A stretch of 64,000 nt of DNA from Brachyspira suanatina (lineage in GTDB: Bacteria; Spirochaetota; Brachyspiria; Brachyspirales; Brachyspiraceae): positions 976,090 through 1,040,089 of the forward strand of contig NZ_CVLB01000001.1 of NCBI RefSeq assembly GCF_001049755.1. Reading direction: 5' to 3'. How positions within the stretch are numbered: the stretch's first letter is position 1; every line of letters begins with the position of its first letter. Of the stretch, positions 18,085 through 27,530 are shown in pieces. The notes under the pieces are model-generated. The model was not told where the DNA came from and ran no database searches. It saw nothing but the letters and a program-made list of their open reading frames with translations. A program made the position numbers and the translations under genes.

Positions 18085-18120
18085 AAAAAAGCCTCAGTAT
18101 TTTTACTGGGGCTTTATTTT
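18085..18120. terminator. Bidirectional terminator between groEL and a chemoreceptor gene
   Basis: AAAGCCTCAGTA pairs with TACTGGGGCTTT around TTTT, with A and T runs outside. It serves two convergent genes. Confidence 0.85.
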
Positions 18121-18136
18121 TTATTAATTATTTATT

Positions 18137-19966
18137 TTATTCTAATGAAAAATACTCTAAATCTTTTACCATCGCCTCTGTTTTTTCTGATACATTTTTA
18201 CTGAGATTAGCACTTTCCTGAGCCATATAAGAATTCTCTTGAGTAATATCATTTAAAGAGTTAACTGCCATTTTTATTTGAGTGATATTATCATCTTCTT
18301 CTATTATAGCATTTGTTATATTAGATAAATCTTCAGATACTTCAAATACAAAAGCTTCTATATCGCCTAATAGTTTAGCAGATAATTCTACAGCCTCATT
18401 TCCTACATTGATTTTATTTATTGTATCTGATGTGATATTGGTTATTTCATTGGCAGCATCATTAACATTTTGTGCTAATGTCCTTATTTCAGAAGCAACA
18501 ACTGCAAATCCTCTTCCTTGCTCTCCGGCTCTTGCAGCTTCTACTGCTGCATTTAAAGCCAATATATTAGTTTGAAATGCTATGGATTGTATCATCTTTG
18601 TTATATCAGATATTTTTTTACTTGCTTCAGAAATATCTTGCATATCTTTTAATGTTCTATTAGATGCTTCTACTCCATTTCTTGTAGCTTCAGCAGCTTT
18701 TGTACTTACTTCTTTAGCTTTTGATGAGTTTATAGAAGTGTCTCTCAAAGAATTTGATAATGCCTCTATAGAACTTGCTAATTCTTCTAAAGATGCTGCT
18801 TGTGATGAAGTTCTGTCGGATAGATGTATGCTTCCATTTGATATTGTAGCTGCATCGCTATTTATATTATTGATTTCCTGTTTAAAATTGGATATGACTT
18901 CGGATATATGAGCCTGCATATCATTTATAGAATTAACAACTCTTCCCATTTCATCTTTCTTTTTGTTGTATTTATCATCAAATTTTATATGGAAATTACC
19001 TTCAGCCATTTTACTCATATTCAATGCAACTAAATTTAAACTATTTGATATAGGTCTTGCTATCACCATAACTAATATAGTTTCTAAAAGTATAAGAAGC
19101 AGTATAACTAATAATAATGAAATTTTAAAAAATGCTAATGACTTATTTAGTTTTGTATTATCTCCATAACTAGTACATATCCATGATACGGAAGGAATTT
19201 GCATACTTATTATCCAATTCTTATTGTCCAAATTATAAAAAATTTCTTTACTTGTAACATCATTAATATATTTTGAAAATAAATTGTTTTTTAATAATGT
19301 GTTTTGTTCACTAAGTAAATAATTTTTATCCTTATGATTCAAATATATTCCTTTATCTGTAATAATATTAATAGTAGCATTATTTTCACTGCCATATTTA
19401 TCAGATATTGTTTCTAAATTTTTTAAAGATATGTCCATACCTATAACACCCTTTAAAGCATTATTAGTATAAACAGCTTTTGCAAATGTAACAACAACTT
19501 CTCCTGTAGTTGCTGCTATGTATGGTGCACTTACATAGAAATTTGTAGTTTTTAATGCTCCTTGAAACCATTCTCTAGTAGTTTGATCATAATCAAGAGG
19601 TAAACTTGCTTCTAAAAGATTTATGAATGAACCTCCATCTTTAAAAGGTATATCATTTGCAAAATACAAATCTACCATTCCTGGATCTTTTAATATTTCT
19701 CCAAATGCTATTAACATATCATCTTTTGATATTGGAGCAGTATTGTATGATTTTATAACTTCTATCTTTGAATTAAAATATAATAACCAATTTGATATGT
19801 CTATTCTTACATTATGCATAAAATTGATATTGTCTTTCATGAAATTTTTTTTGTATATAGGTTCATATATAAATAATATAATTATATATACTATAAATAA
19901 AAAAGCAGAAAATGGAAACAAAAATTTAAACATTAAATTATTAATGTATTTTATAATGCTTTTCAT
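18137..19966 (-). CDS. Methyl-accepting chemotaxis protein, Cache sensor type
   Basis: A 609-residue inner-membrane chemoreceptor. The first membrane helix (about residues 13-33) is followed by a periplasmic Cache-like sensor of roughly 240 residues, with the TREWFQGAL and GVIGMDISL motifs. A second helix near 280-303, a HAMP segment and the cytoplasmic signalling rod come next. The hairpin tip is [20 protein letters not shown], then [15 protein letters not shown], which binds CheA and CheW. The ligand cannot be read from sequence. Unlike the two chemoreceptor genes at the right end, it has a sigma-70-type promoter. Confidence 0.95.
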   Translation of the reverse strand: MKSIIKYINNLMFKFLFPFSAFLFIVYIIILFIYEPIYKKNFMKDNINFMHNVRIDISNWLLYFNSKIEVIKSYNTAPISKDDMLIAFGEILKDPGMVDLYFANDIPFKDGGSFINLLEASLPLDYDQTTREWFQGALKTTNFYVSAPYIAATTGEVVVTFAKAVYTNNALKGVIGMDISLKNLETISDKYGSENNATINIITDKGIYLNHKDKNYLLSEQNTLLKNNLFSKYINDVTSKEIFYNLDNKNWIISMQIPSVSWICTSYGDNTKLNKSLAFFKISLLLVILLLILLETILVMVIARPISNSLNLVALNMSKMAEGNFHIKFDDKYNKKKDEMGRVVNSINDMQAHISEVISNFKQEINNINSDAATISNGSIHLSDRTSSQAASLEELASSIEALSNSLRDTSINSSKAKEVSTKAAEATRNGVEASNRTLKDMQDISEASKKISDITKMIQSIAFQTNILALNAAVEAARAGEQGRGFAVVASEIRTLAQNVNDAANEITNITSDTINKINVGNEAVELSAKLLGDIEAFVFEVSEDLSNITNAIIEEDDNITQIKMAVNSLNDITQENSYMAQESANLSKNVSEKTEAMVKDLEYFSLE

Positions 19967-19998
19967 AGATTGACCTCTAAATATTATATTATAATTTA

Positions 19999-20027
19999 AT
20001 TATAGTAATATAAATTATTCAAGTCAA
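19999..20027 (-). promoter_or_regulatory. Sigma-70-type promoter of the chemoreceptor gene
   Basis: On the minus strand: TTGACT (20022-20027), a 17-nt spacer, TATAAT (19999-20004), about 30 nt before the ATG. Confidence 0.65.
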
Positions 20028-20056
20028 ATAATATCGTATTTTTTGTTATATATTTT

Positions 20057-21829
20057 TTATTTGCGATTTTTTTGATGTAATATATCTAAGAAATTGGTAT
20101 TATAATCCTTTCTTGATATTTCTTTATTTTTATATAATAAATTTTTATATTTATCATCTGTTTTTATATTTTTATTTCTGAATCCTCCTTCCATTCTAAG
20201 AGCATATAAAATATCTCCTATACTGATAGATTCCGGAGGACATCCCAAAGAATATGATATATTTGCTCCATTAGATATTTTTATAACATACATTGATTTT
20301 TCTAATGGTTCTGATATTTCTGTAATAATTGTAGGAGCTGTTCTAAGTTCTTTTGCTAGTTCATACATAGTTATAGCTTTTTTTCTTTTTATAAATCTAT
20401 AAGATATTATATCCATAAATTCTAATGCTATAAGTTCTTTTTCAGCAAATGATAATTTAATACTGTTTTTATCAACTCCATAAGATCTAAAATATTGTAT
20501 AGAGTAGGTGAGTTCTGCTCCAAATAATATTATAAGCCATACTATATATAACAATAATAATAATACAGGTATTTGAGCAAATGAGCTGGCAGAAGATAAT
20601 TCAGCAGGCATTATACTTGTAAGCATATTGTTTTCACTACTTATAGTAACTATATCATCTATTTGAAAATTATATTTCAATAATTGTTCTGATACATTTG
20701 GAGAAAAAGTTAAAAATTCAAGCATATTAGTTTCTAGAGGTTCTTTTTTATAAGTTGTAGCACCTATTCCTGTTCCAATATTCTGTATAATAGCATAGCT
20801 TATTCTTTCTATTTTTATACTTGATATGTTATCAACATCAATTTTTTGATTCTTTTGAAGCATATTTTTATTTGTATTTATCATTTCTTTATAATCATCA
20901 TTAGTAATTGTTTCTATATTATTATTAGTATTGTTATTAATAATACCAACATCATTTGTTTCTATAATGTTATTTTGCTGGTCTGCAGTATTTATTTCTT
21001 TAACTAAATATTCTATTTTGTATTTATCATTATCAAATATTTGTTTATAATTTTTTACATCTATATTAAGTTTAAAATATACACTGAATAGAGTTATTAT
21101 AGCAATTGCAACCAATACTGATGATATGGTGGCATTAGACCAATTTACTTTAGTCTGAGGTACTAATACATATAAAAATAATACTAATAATGAAGTAGAT
21201 ATTATAGGGGTAACCCAAGATAATAATATTTTAATTAATGCAGGAAGGCTATGAAGGCTTATAGAAGTATAAGTAATTAAAGTAAATGATATACCAATAA
21301 GTATAGGTATCAGAAATAATAATGCTATGTAATTAGCTGCTACTCTTGGTATAGAAGTTTTAATTTTTACACGCCATATTTTTATTAATGATCTTTGTAT
21401 GCTATGAAGTATTAAAGCAACGCTGACTATAGTTGATATAATACCTATTATCCCAAAACTAGCTAAATCAGTATTATCAGCTATATTAAGTATTTGCCTA
21501 ACCATAGGCTCATAGAATGGAGCATTTTTTTCCATCCAATCAAATATGAAAACAAATATATTTTGATATATATTGAATATTCTTAATATAAAAAGTCCTA
21601 CTATTAATGTTGGTATAAAAGATAACGTTACAAGATATGTTAAAGCTGCCGCTCTTATTGTACAGTCATCTTTAAAGAAGTCTGTTACGGCAAATACTAT
21701 TATTCTATAAGAATTGAGAAAAAACTTTTGTATAGGATTAAATAATTTAGGATCTGTATAATATATCTCTTCATTGAAAAAAATCTTCAATTTTTTGAAA
21801 AAATTTTTAATTTTTTGAATTTTAGTCAT
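20057..21829 (-). CDS. YihY/BrkB-family membrane protein with a large inserted loop
   Basis: A 590-residue membrane protein. The YihY family (once called RNase BN) is seen in RAAALTYLVTLSFIPTLIVG in the first membrane helix, the following helices, and LLLYIVWLIILFGAELTYSI before the C-terminal winged-helix-like tail (MYELAKELRTAP). Family members usually run straight from the fifth to the sixth helix. Here about 145 Asn/Ile-rich residues (roughly 255-400) are inserted between them. Its biochemical role is not established. I start at the ATG at 21829: an upstream start at 21877 would overlap the promoter of the divergent tRNA-Leu. Confidence 0.85.
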   Translation of the reverse strand: MTKIQKIKNFFKKLKIFFNEEIYYTDPKLFNPIQKFFLNSYRIIVFAVTDFFKDDCTIRAAALTYLVTLSFIPTLIVGLFILRIFNIYQNIFVFIFDWMEKNAPFYEPMVRQILNIADNTDLASFGIIGIISTIVSVALILHSIQRSLIKIWRVKIKTSIPRVAANYIALLFLIPILIGISFTLITYTSISLHSLPALIKILLSWVTPIISTSLLVLFLYVLVPQTKVNWSNATISSVLVAIAIITLFSVYFKLNIDVKNYKQIFDNDKYKIEYLVKEINTADQQNNIIETNDVGIINNNTNNNIETITNDDYKEMINTNKNMLQKNQKIDVDNISSIKIERISYAIIQNIGTGIGATTYKKEPLETNMLEFLTFSPNVSEQLLKYNFQIDDIVTISSENNMLTSIMPAELSSASSFAQIPVLLLLLYIVWLIILFGAELTYSIQYFRSYGVDKNSIKLSFAEKELIALEFMDIISYRFIKRKKAITMYELAKELRTAPTIITEISEPLEKSMYVIKISNGANISYSLGCPPESISIGDILYALRMEGGFRNKNIKTDDKYKNLLYKNKEISRKDYNTNFLDILHQKNRK

Positions 21830-21839
21830 ATAACACTTC

Positions 21840-21867
21840 TTGCAAAAAAAATTATATAATGTATAAT
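21840..21867 (+). promoter_or_regulatory. Promoter of tRNA-Leu
   Basis: TTGCAA (21840-21845), a 16-nt spacer, TATAAT (21862-21867), 13 nt before the mature tRNA. It overlaps the leader of the divergent YihY-family gene. Confidence 0.6.
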
Positions 21868-21880
21868 ATATAAACATTAA

Positions 21881-21961
21881 GCGAGGGTGGCGGAACTGGC
21901 AGACGCACTAGACTTAGGATCTAGCGCCCTAGGCATGAGGGTTCGATTCCCTCCCCTCGTA
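21881..21961 (+). tRNA. tRNA-Leu (anticodon TAG)
   Basis: Acceptor GCGAGGG with CCCTCGT (G-T first pair), anticodon arm CTAGA-CTTAGGA-TCTAG, and T arm GAGGG-TTCGATT-CCCTC. A long variable arm (about 81 nt in total) marks it as a class II tRNA. CCA is not encoded. Confidence 0.95.
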
Positions 21962-21978
21962 ATCTTTTATATATATCA

Positions 21979-22242
21979 TTATTTATTACCATCACTTTTA
22001 TCATTATTTATTTCTACAGAAAATTTACATTTATTACAAACTTTCTTATATCCAGTTGATGTTTTTATTATTCTCATAGAATTTTTACAATTACAAAATG
22101 GACAATCCTCATGATTTCTAAATACTATCATTGATATAAAATCTACTATTTTACCTATACCTGATACAAAGAATAGTATTCCAAACATTAGTATAAATAT
22201 AATTATAATAGCTATGAAAAATATAATAACTAATAAATCCAC
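21979..22242 (-). CDS. Small membrane protein with a zinc-ribbon-like tail
   Basis: An 87-residue protein starting at a GTG. One long hydrophobic segment (residues 2-45) is followed by CPFCNCKNSMR and, 14 residues later, CNKCK, a CxxC pair arrangement that could bind zinc. No known family is recognised. It follows the lipoprotein gene at 22278 by 35 nt on the same strand and ends 17 nt from tRNA-Leu on the other strand. The start has only a weak ribosome site. Confidence 0.55.
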   Translation of the reverse strand: MDLLVIIFFIAIIIIFILMFGILFFVSGIGKIVDFISMIVFRNHEDCPFCNCKNSMRIIKTSTGYKKVCNKCKFSVEINNDKSDGNK

Positions 22243-22277
22243 TTTATATATCCATTAGTAGTTTTGCATATTATATC

Positions 22278-22634
22278 TTAAATGTAAGATTTTTTAAAGA
22301 AGTCTGAGTATATTTTTATCGTATTTGTATTGATATATTTTATTGGAAAATCTGACCAACTATCAAGTTCATTATTCCATAATCTGTAATAATAGTTGTC
22401 GCCTTCCTTTTTCCATTCATAAGTATAAATCTTTTTTTCCTGACCATTACTGCTTGTATATTCTATTTTATTATTATTAAAAAAAGTGTATTTTTCATTT
22501 CCGTTTATTAATTGCCAGCTTCCAGTGAATCTATGGTCAACAACTCCTTTTTCTACACTTATAATTTCTTTTTTCTCGCAAGAACCTATAATTATTGAAA
22601 AAGATAATATAATCATAATAAATATTTTATACAT
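22278..22634 (-). CDS. Putative small lipoprotein
   Basis: A 118-residue protein. The N-terminus MYKIFIMIILSFSIIIGSC is a lipoprotein signal with the lipobox IIGSC (Cys at residue 19), so it should be anchored in a membrane by lipidated Cys. The mature part has short beta-strand-like stretches (GSWQLINGNEKYTFF, YTYEWKKEGDNYYY), as in small lipocalin-like proteins. AAAGGA precedes the ATG. Function unknown. Confidence 0.65.
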   Translation of the reverse strand: MYKIFIMIILSFSIIIGSCEKKEIISVEKGVVDHRFTGSWQLINGNEKYTFFNNNKIEYTSSNGQEKKIYTYEWKKEGDNYYYRLWNNELDSWSDFPIKYINTNTIKIYSDFFKKSYI

Positions 22635-22727
22635 TGACAGTCCTTTAATTTAATCTAGTATCATATATAGTATCGTAATAATTATCATAAAATAAAAATT
22701 GTATATTACTAATTATACATACCAATA

Positions 22728-22755
22728 TTGATAAAATATTTTAAACATATATAAT
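22728..22755 (+). promoter_or_regulatory. Promoter of thyA-folA
   Basis: TTGATA (22728-22733), a 16-nt spacer, TATAAT (22750-22755), about 45 nt before the thyA start. Confidence 0.55.
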
Positions 22756-22799
22756 AATGATTCTGTAACAATATAGATATAATAATATTAGGATTATTT

Positions 22800-23600
22800 A
22801 TGCAGAACTATTTAGAATTATTAAGAAAAGTTTTAGAAGAAGGTGAAGAAACTAAAGACAGAACAGGAGTAGGTACAAGAAGAATATTTGGTCCTCAATT
22901 AAGATTTAAATTTGAAGGAAATAAAATACCAATCATAACTACTAAAAGAGTTTTTATGAAAGGTGTTATTATAGAATTACTTTGGTTTTTGCAGGGATCT
23001 ACCAATATAAAATTTTTATTGGAGAATAATGTTCATATATGGGATGAGTGGGCTGACGATATGGGAGAGCTTGGCCCTGTATATGGAAAACAATGGAGAG
23101 CTTGGGAGACCAAAGAAGGAAACAAAATAGATCAAATATCAAATATAGTAAATACATTAAGAAATAATCCAACAAGCAGAAGGATCATTTTAAATGCTTG
23201 GAATGTAGGAGAGATTGATCAGATGCATCTTCCACCATGTCATATGATGTGTCAGTTTTCAGTTAATAGCAAAGGCGGAATAATTACTCATTTATATCAA
23301 AGATCTGCTGATTTATTTTTGGGAGTTCCTTTTAATATAAGTTCTTATGCTATACTTACAAGACTTTTAGCTATGCATAGTGGACTTCATGCTTCAGAAT
23401 TAATAATGACATTCGGAGATGCACATATTTATAATAATCATATAGAGCAAGTAAAGACTCAGCTTTCAAGAGAACCTTTTAATCAAACAACAGAATTATT
23501 TATAGAAAATCGTTCTAATATATTTAGTCATATTTATGAGGATTTTAGATTAGAAGGTTACAAATATTATCCTACTATAAAAGCGGAGGTGGCTGTTTGA
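22800..23600 (+). CDS. thyA: Thymidylate synthase
   Basis: Makes dTMP from dUMP using methylene-tetrahydrofolate, in the cytoplasm. 266 residues matches the short bacterial ThyA form. Visible motifs are EETKDRTGVGT near the N-terminus, the catalytic Cys in LPPCHMMCQF, then LYQRSADLFLGVPFNI with the dUMP-binding residues, and FGDAHIYNNH. The stop overlaps the folA start by 4 nt. ThyA oxidises its folate cofactor to dihydrofolate, which the next gene reduces, so the pair forms a cycle. Confidence 0.98.
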   Translation: MQNYLELLRKVLEEGEETKDRTGVGTRRIFGPQLRFKFEGNKIPIITTKRVFMKGVIIELLWFLQGSTNIKFLLENNVHIWDEWADDMGELGPVYGKQWRAWETKEGNKIDQISNIVNTLRNNPTSRRIILNAWNVGEIDQMHLPPCHMMCQFSVNSKGGIITHLYQRSADLFLGVPFNISSYAILTRLLAMHSGLHASELIMTFGDAHIYNNHIEQVKTQLSREPFNQTTELFIENRSNIFSHIYEDFRLEGYKYYPTIKAEVAV

Positions 23601-24103
23601 TAGTTTCATTAATTGCTGCAGTAGATTCTAAAAATGGTATAGGATTAAATGGTATTATGCCTTGGGGACACATAAAAGAAGATATGCAGTTTTTTAGAAG
23701 CACAACTACAGGATATGCAGTTGTTATGGGCAGAGTTACTTTTGAGTCTTTAGGTTCAAAACCTCTTCCTAATAGAAAAAATATTGTTATATCTTCTAAT
23801 ATTAATAATGAGCTTTCAAATAAATATGATAATCTTTTTTATGAGAAATCTTTTGAAGATACTATTTCTAAATTACTTTTGGAAAAAAATAATCAGATAT
23901 TCATTATAGGCGGAGAATCAATTTATAAAAAGTCTTTAGACTATGCTGATATAATATATCTTACTCATATAGATAAAAATTATAATTGCGACAGATTCTT
24001 TCCTGAAATAGATACGAGTTTATTTAAATCCGATAAATTAAAAACATTTTTATATAATGATATAAATGTGAATATAATAAAATACACCAGATATTGTATG
24101 TAA
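23597..24103 (+). CDS. folA: Dihydrofolate reductase
   Basis: Reduces dihydrofolate to tetrahydrofolate with NADPH; the usual target of trimethoprim. 168 residues is normal. IAAVDSKNGIGLNGIMPWG at the start carries the substrate and loop residues, then VVMGRVTFESLG and FIIGGESIYK for NADPH binding. The start is a TTG overlapping the thyA stop (TTGA), with a strong GGAGGTGG site inside the thyA end, so translation is coupled. No sign of an extra dihydropteroate gene nearby. Confidence 0.96.
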   Translation: MIVSLIAAVDSKNGIGLNGIMPWGHIKEDMQFFRSTTTGYAVVMGRVTFESLGSKPLPNRKNIVISSNINNELSNKYDNLFYEKSFEDTISKLLLEKNNQIFIIGGESIYKKSLDYADIIYLTHIDKNYNCDRFFPEIDTSLFKSDKLKTFLYNDINVNIIKYTRYCM

Positions 24104-24256
24104 ATATAGTTAAATAAAATAGTTGAAAAATATGGAAACTATTATACAATTTTTTCAGATATATATCTATTAAAACAGTTCTTTCCGTCATTATATATCT
24201 TTCAATTGATGTGCTAAGTTATAAAATATTTTATAACTTTAATATTTGGGGTTATT

Positions 24257-25330
24257 ATGAATAGTATAGATAATTTGTTGGAATTAGCCAATAAAGCTTT
24301 CGATAGTGCTGATTATAAAAAATCTTTAGAATATTTTGATCAATTAATTTTTTATTTTGGAGATAGTGTCGAACTTTATAATAATAGGGGACTAGCAAAA
24401 AGCAGTTTGGGAATGCATGAAGAAGCTATTTCCGATTTTGAAAAGGTTATTAGTATTGATTCTCAATATGTGAATGCTTATAATAATATAGGATTAGTTA
24501 AACATAATTTAGGAATGTATGAGGAAGCTATTAATTTTTATAAAAAGGCTTTGGATATAGATAATAACTGTATTCAGGCCTGCAATAATATAGGATTAGC
24601 TAATCATAATTTAGGAATGTATGAAGAAGCTATTAAATATTATATAAAGGCTATAGAAATTTCTCCTAATGTTCATACATATAATAATATAGGATTAATA
24701 AAGAATGACTTAGGAATGTATGAAGAAGCTATTGAATATTTCAATAAAGTTATACGATTGGATAATCATTATACGAAAGCATACTATAATATAGGATTAT
24801 CAAAATATAATTTAAAAAACTATGATGAGGCATTAGAATATTTTAATAAGGTTATAGAATTAGATTCTAAAAATGTATATGCCTATAATAATATTGGAAT
24901 AATAAAGCAGGATTTAAAATTACATAATGAAGCATTGGAATATTTTAATAAAGCTTTACTATTAGATAGAAATTATTCTAAGGCATATTATAATAGAGGT
25001 CTTTCAGAATTGGAATTGGAATTATATGAATGTGCTTTAGAGGATTTTAGCAGATGTTTAGAATTAGAGCCTAATTATTATCCTGCACATTGCAAAAGAG
25101 GTGAAGCAAAATTAAAATTAAAAAATTATAAAGAAGCAGTAGAGGATTTTAATCAATATATAGAACATAGTAATCCTGATAGTAAAATATATTTTTATAG
25201 AGGTTATGCTGAATATAAATTGAAAGATTATAATAATGCTTTGAAAGATTTTAATATGTCTGACAATAATATAAAAACATTTCTATTAAAAATTATATTA
25301 AAATTTAAACTTCTATTTGTAAAAAAATAG
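24257..25330 (+). CDS. Tetratricopeptide repeat protein with ten repeats
   Basis: A 357-residue protein made almost wholly of 34-residue TPR units. I count ten, from about residue 2 to 341, with consensus AYNNIGL..LGMYEEAIEYFNKAI. TPR arrays bind other proteins; the partner is unknown. Units 3 to 5 are nearly identical to each other in DNA as well as protein, which points to recent internal duplication. The last 16 residues (LLKIILKFKLLFVKK) are hydrophobic and basic, possibly a membrane-contacting tail. There is no signal peptide. GGGG lies just before the ATG. Confidence 0.9.
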   Translation: MNSIDNLLELANKAFDSADYKKSLEYFDQLIFYFGDSVELYNNRGLAKSSLGMHEEAISDFEKVISIDSQYVNAYNNIGLVKHNLGMYEEAINFYKKALDIDNNCIQACNNIGLANHNLGMYEEAIKYYIKAIEISPNVHTYNNIGLIKNDLGMYEEAIEYFNKVIRLDNHYTKAYYNIGLSKYNLKNYDEALEYFNKVIELDSKNVYAYNNIGIIKQDLKLHNEALEYFNKALLLDRNYSKAYYNRGLSELELELYECALEDFSRCLELEPNYYPAHCKRGEAKLKLKNYKEAVEDFNQYIEHSNPDSKIYFYRGYAEYKLKDYNNALKDFNMSDNNIKTFLLKIILKFKLLFVKK

Positions 25331-25462
25331 CTATAAATTATTTCTTATTATCATTATAAAAGTTTTATTATATTTTAATAAAATAGGTTTAAATTTATTA
25401 TATATAATATATAATGTTTCAAATTATATTTATGTGAATTCTTTTAATTTTAAGGAGATAAT

Positions 25463-26773
25463 TTGAGATTAGAATTAATGCTTGGCGTCAGGTATTTGAG
25501 AGCCAAAAAGAAATTTTCATTTGTTTCAATTATTACAATTATATGTGTACTTGGAATATTAGTTGGAGATATGGTAATGATTACTGTACTTTCCGTTATG
25601 AATGGTTTTCAGGACGATATAAGAGATAAAATACTTGGAATGAGAGCACATATAAATATCAGTGCTTACAGTGATCAGCCTCTTACAGATTATAAATATG
25701 TTGTTGATAATATAATGGATAATAAAGAAATAACAAGTGCTTATCCTTATATAGTTTTACCTTGTATAATGCGTTCTTATGGTTTTACTACTCTTATAAC
25801 AGTTCGTTCATTTGAAGATAATATATTCACTACAGATAAAGACTTCATAAAATATTTTAATTTTATTGAAGGCAATAATAAAGATATGAATACTAATGAT
25901 GCCTTAATAGGATCTGAAATGGCAAAGGACTATGCTTTATCTATTGGAGATACTATAGATATAATTTCAGCTTCAGGAAGTTTTGAGAGAGGATTTAAAC
26001 CTCAAAAAACTACTTTTACTATTAAAGGTATTTATAAAACAGGCTACTATGAATATGACAGCAGAATGGTAATAGTTCCTCTTGCTACAGGTCAGAATAT
26101 GGTTGGATATGATAATGCTGTTACAGGAGTTGCTGTAAAAGTAAGAAATTTTTTTGATGCGGATAAAGTTGCTAAAAAGATAGATACTGATTTGAAAGAA
26201 TTTTATAATGTTATGCCTTGGATGCTATTTGATAGAAATTTCTTCCAGGCTTTGCATACAGAAAAATTAATGCTTGCTTTGATACTTTCTTTTATAATAT
26301 TGATAGCAGCTTTAAATATTGCTTCAAGCCAGATAATATTTGTTAAAGATAAAAGGCGTGATATTGCTATAATAAAAACATTAGGTTTAAGACCCTCAAA
26401 TGTAGCTAAAGTTTTCTTTTTGGAGGGAGCTATAATTGGTTTAATAGGTACTGTACTTGGTGTAATATTCGGTATATTACTTGCCAATTATGTTAATGAA
26501 GCTTTGGAAGGATTAAGAATAATAATGCAGTTTGTAGTTAATATTATTTGGTTTATTCCTTCAAAAATAAGCTCAGGAATATCAATACCTATAGTACCAG
26601 ATTTCTTTCCATCAGATATATATTATGTAAGCGGAGGACTTCCTTCTATAATACATGCTTCTCAGGTAATAATGGTTGCTAGTATATCATTCTTACTTTC
26701 TGTTTTATTTGCTATAATACCTGCTTATATAGCAAGCAGATATAAACCTGCGGAGGTATTAAGATATGAGTGA
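25463..26773 (+). CDS. LolC/LolE-type lipoprotein-releasing permease
   Basis: A 436-residue inner-membrane permease of the FtsX/LolC/E type. A first membrane helix near residues 22-45 is followed by a periplasmic domain of about 220 residues. Three more helices lie in the C-terminal half, with the KTLGLRPSNVAKVFFLEGA coupling region. Together with the ATPase encoded next, it extracts lipoproteins from the inner membrane. The start is a TTG with AAGGAG 5 nt upstream. The two genes overlap by 8 nt. A single permease gene suggests a homodimer rather than the LolC plus LolE pair. Confidence 0.88.
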   Translation: MRLELMLGVRYLRAKKKFSFVSIITIICVLGILVGDMVMITVLSVMNGFQDDIRDKILGMRAHINISAYSDQPLTDYKYVVDNIMDNKEITSAYPYIVLPCIMRSYGFTTLITVRSFEDNIFTTDKDFIKYFNFIEGNNKDMNTNDALIGSEMAKDYALSIGDTIDIISASGSFERGFKPQKTTFTIKGIYKTGYYEYDSRMVIVPLATGQNMVGYDNAVTGVAVKVRNFFDADKVAKKIDTDLKEFYNVMPWMLFDRNFFQALHTEKLMLALILSFIILIAALNIASSQIIFVKDKRRDIAIIKTLGLRPSNVAKVFFLEGAIIGLIGTVLGVIFGILLANYVNEALEGLRIIMQFVVNIIWFIPSKISSGISIPIVPDFFPSDIYYVSGGLPSIIHASQVIMVASISFLLSVLFAIIPAYIASRYKPAEVLRYE

Positions 26774-27455
26774 TAATAAAGAAGTTTTAATTAATATAGA
26801 AAATTTAAAAAAGACTTATGTTGGACCTCCTAAAGTAGAAGTGTTAAAATCTATAAGTTTAAAAGTTTATAAAAATGAAATACTTGCTATAACAGGAGAA
26901 TCTGGAAGCGGAAAAACTACTCTTTTAAATTTAATAGGCGGAATAGATAATATTACTGAAGGCAGTATAGATATATTAGGCAATAATATTGGTAAAATGA
27001 ATGAGGGACAATTAGCGCATTTTAGAAATAGTTCTCTTGGATATGTATTTCAATTCCATAATTTGCTTGGTGAGTTTAGTGCTTTAGAAAATGTTATGAT
27101 ACCGTCTTTAATGCTTAAATATAATAAAAAGGAAGCAAGACAAAAAGCAGAAAGTCTTCTTGAAACTGTAGGATTAAAAGATAGAATGGAGCATAGAATA
27201 GGCGAACTTTCAGGAGGTGAGGCACAGCGAGTTGCTATTGCAAGAGCTTTGATAAATAAACCTAGTGTTGTATTAGCCGATGAGCCTACAGGAAATTTGG
27301 ATAAGAAAAATGCTGAAGTAGTAAGAGAATTATTATGGAATATGACAAAACAAAGTAATGCTTCTCTAATAATTGTTACGCATTCGGTTTCTATTGCAAA
27401 TATGGCTGATAGAAAATTACGTTTGGAATATGGAGAAAATTTAATAGAATATTGA
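26766..27455 (+). CDS. lolD: LolD-type ABC transporter ATPase
   Basis: A 229-residue ATPase with a single nucleotide-binding domain: Walker A GESGSGKTT near residue 44, signature LSGGEAQRVAIARAL, and Walker B VVLADEPTGNLD. The EPTGNLD end is typical of the LolD/MacB/FtsE group. It powers the permease encoded upstream and overlaps it by 8 nt. The abundance of lipoprotein genes in the window fits a role in lipoprotein sorting. Confidence 0.9.
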   Translation: MSDNKEVLINIENLKKTYVGPPKVEVLKSISLKVYKNEILAITGESGSGKTTLLNLIGGIDNITEGSIDILGNNIGKMNEGQLAHFRNSSLGYVFQFHNLLGEFSALENVMIPSLMLKYNKKEARQKAESLLETVGLKDRMEHRIGELSGGEAQRVAIARALINKPSVVLADEPTGNLDKKNAEVVRELLWNMTKQSNASLIIVTHSVSIANMADRKLRLEYGENLIEY

Positions 27456-27530
27456 AATATACAATATTTTAATATAAAATATACAATATTTAATTATTAA
27501 AAATAAAATTATATTTAGGAATATAAGATT

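Noticed and set aside
21887..22114. Plus-strand open frame starting inside tRNA-Leu
   Set aside because: It begins within the tRNA and runs opposite to a better-supported minus-strand gene.
24257..25330. CRISPR-like repetition
   Set aside because: The repeats are coding 34-residue TPR units without spacers; there is no CRISPR array in the window.
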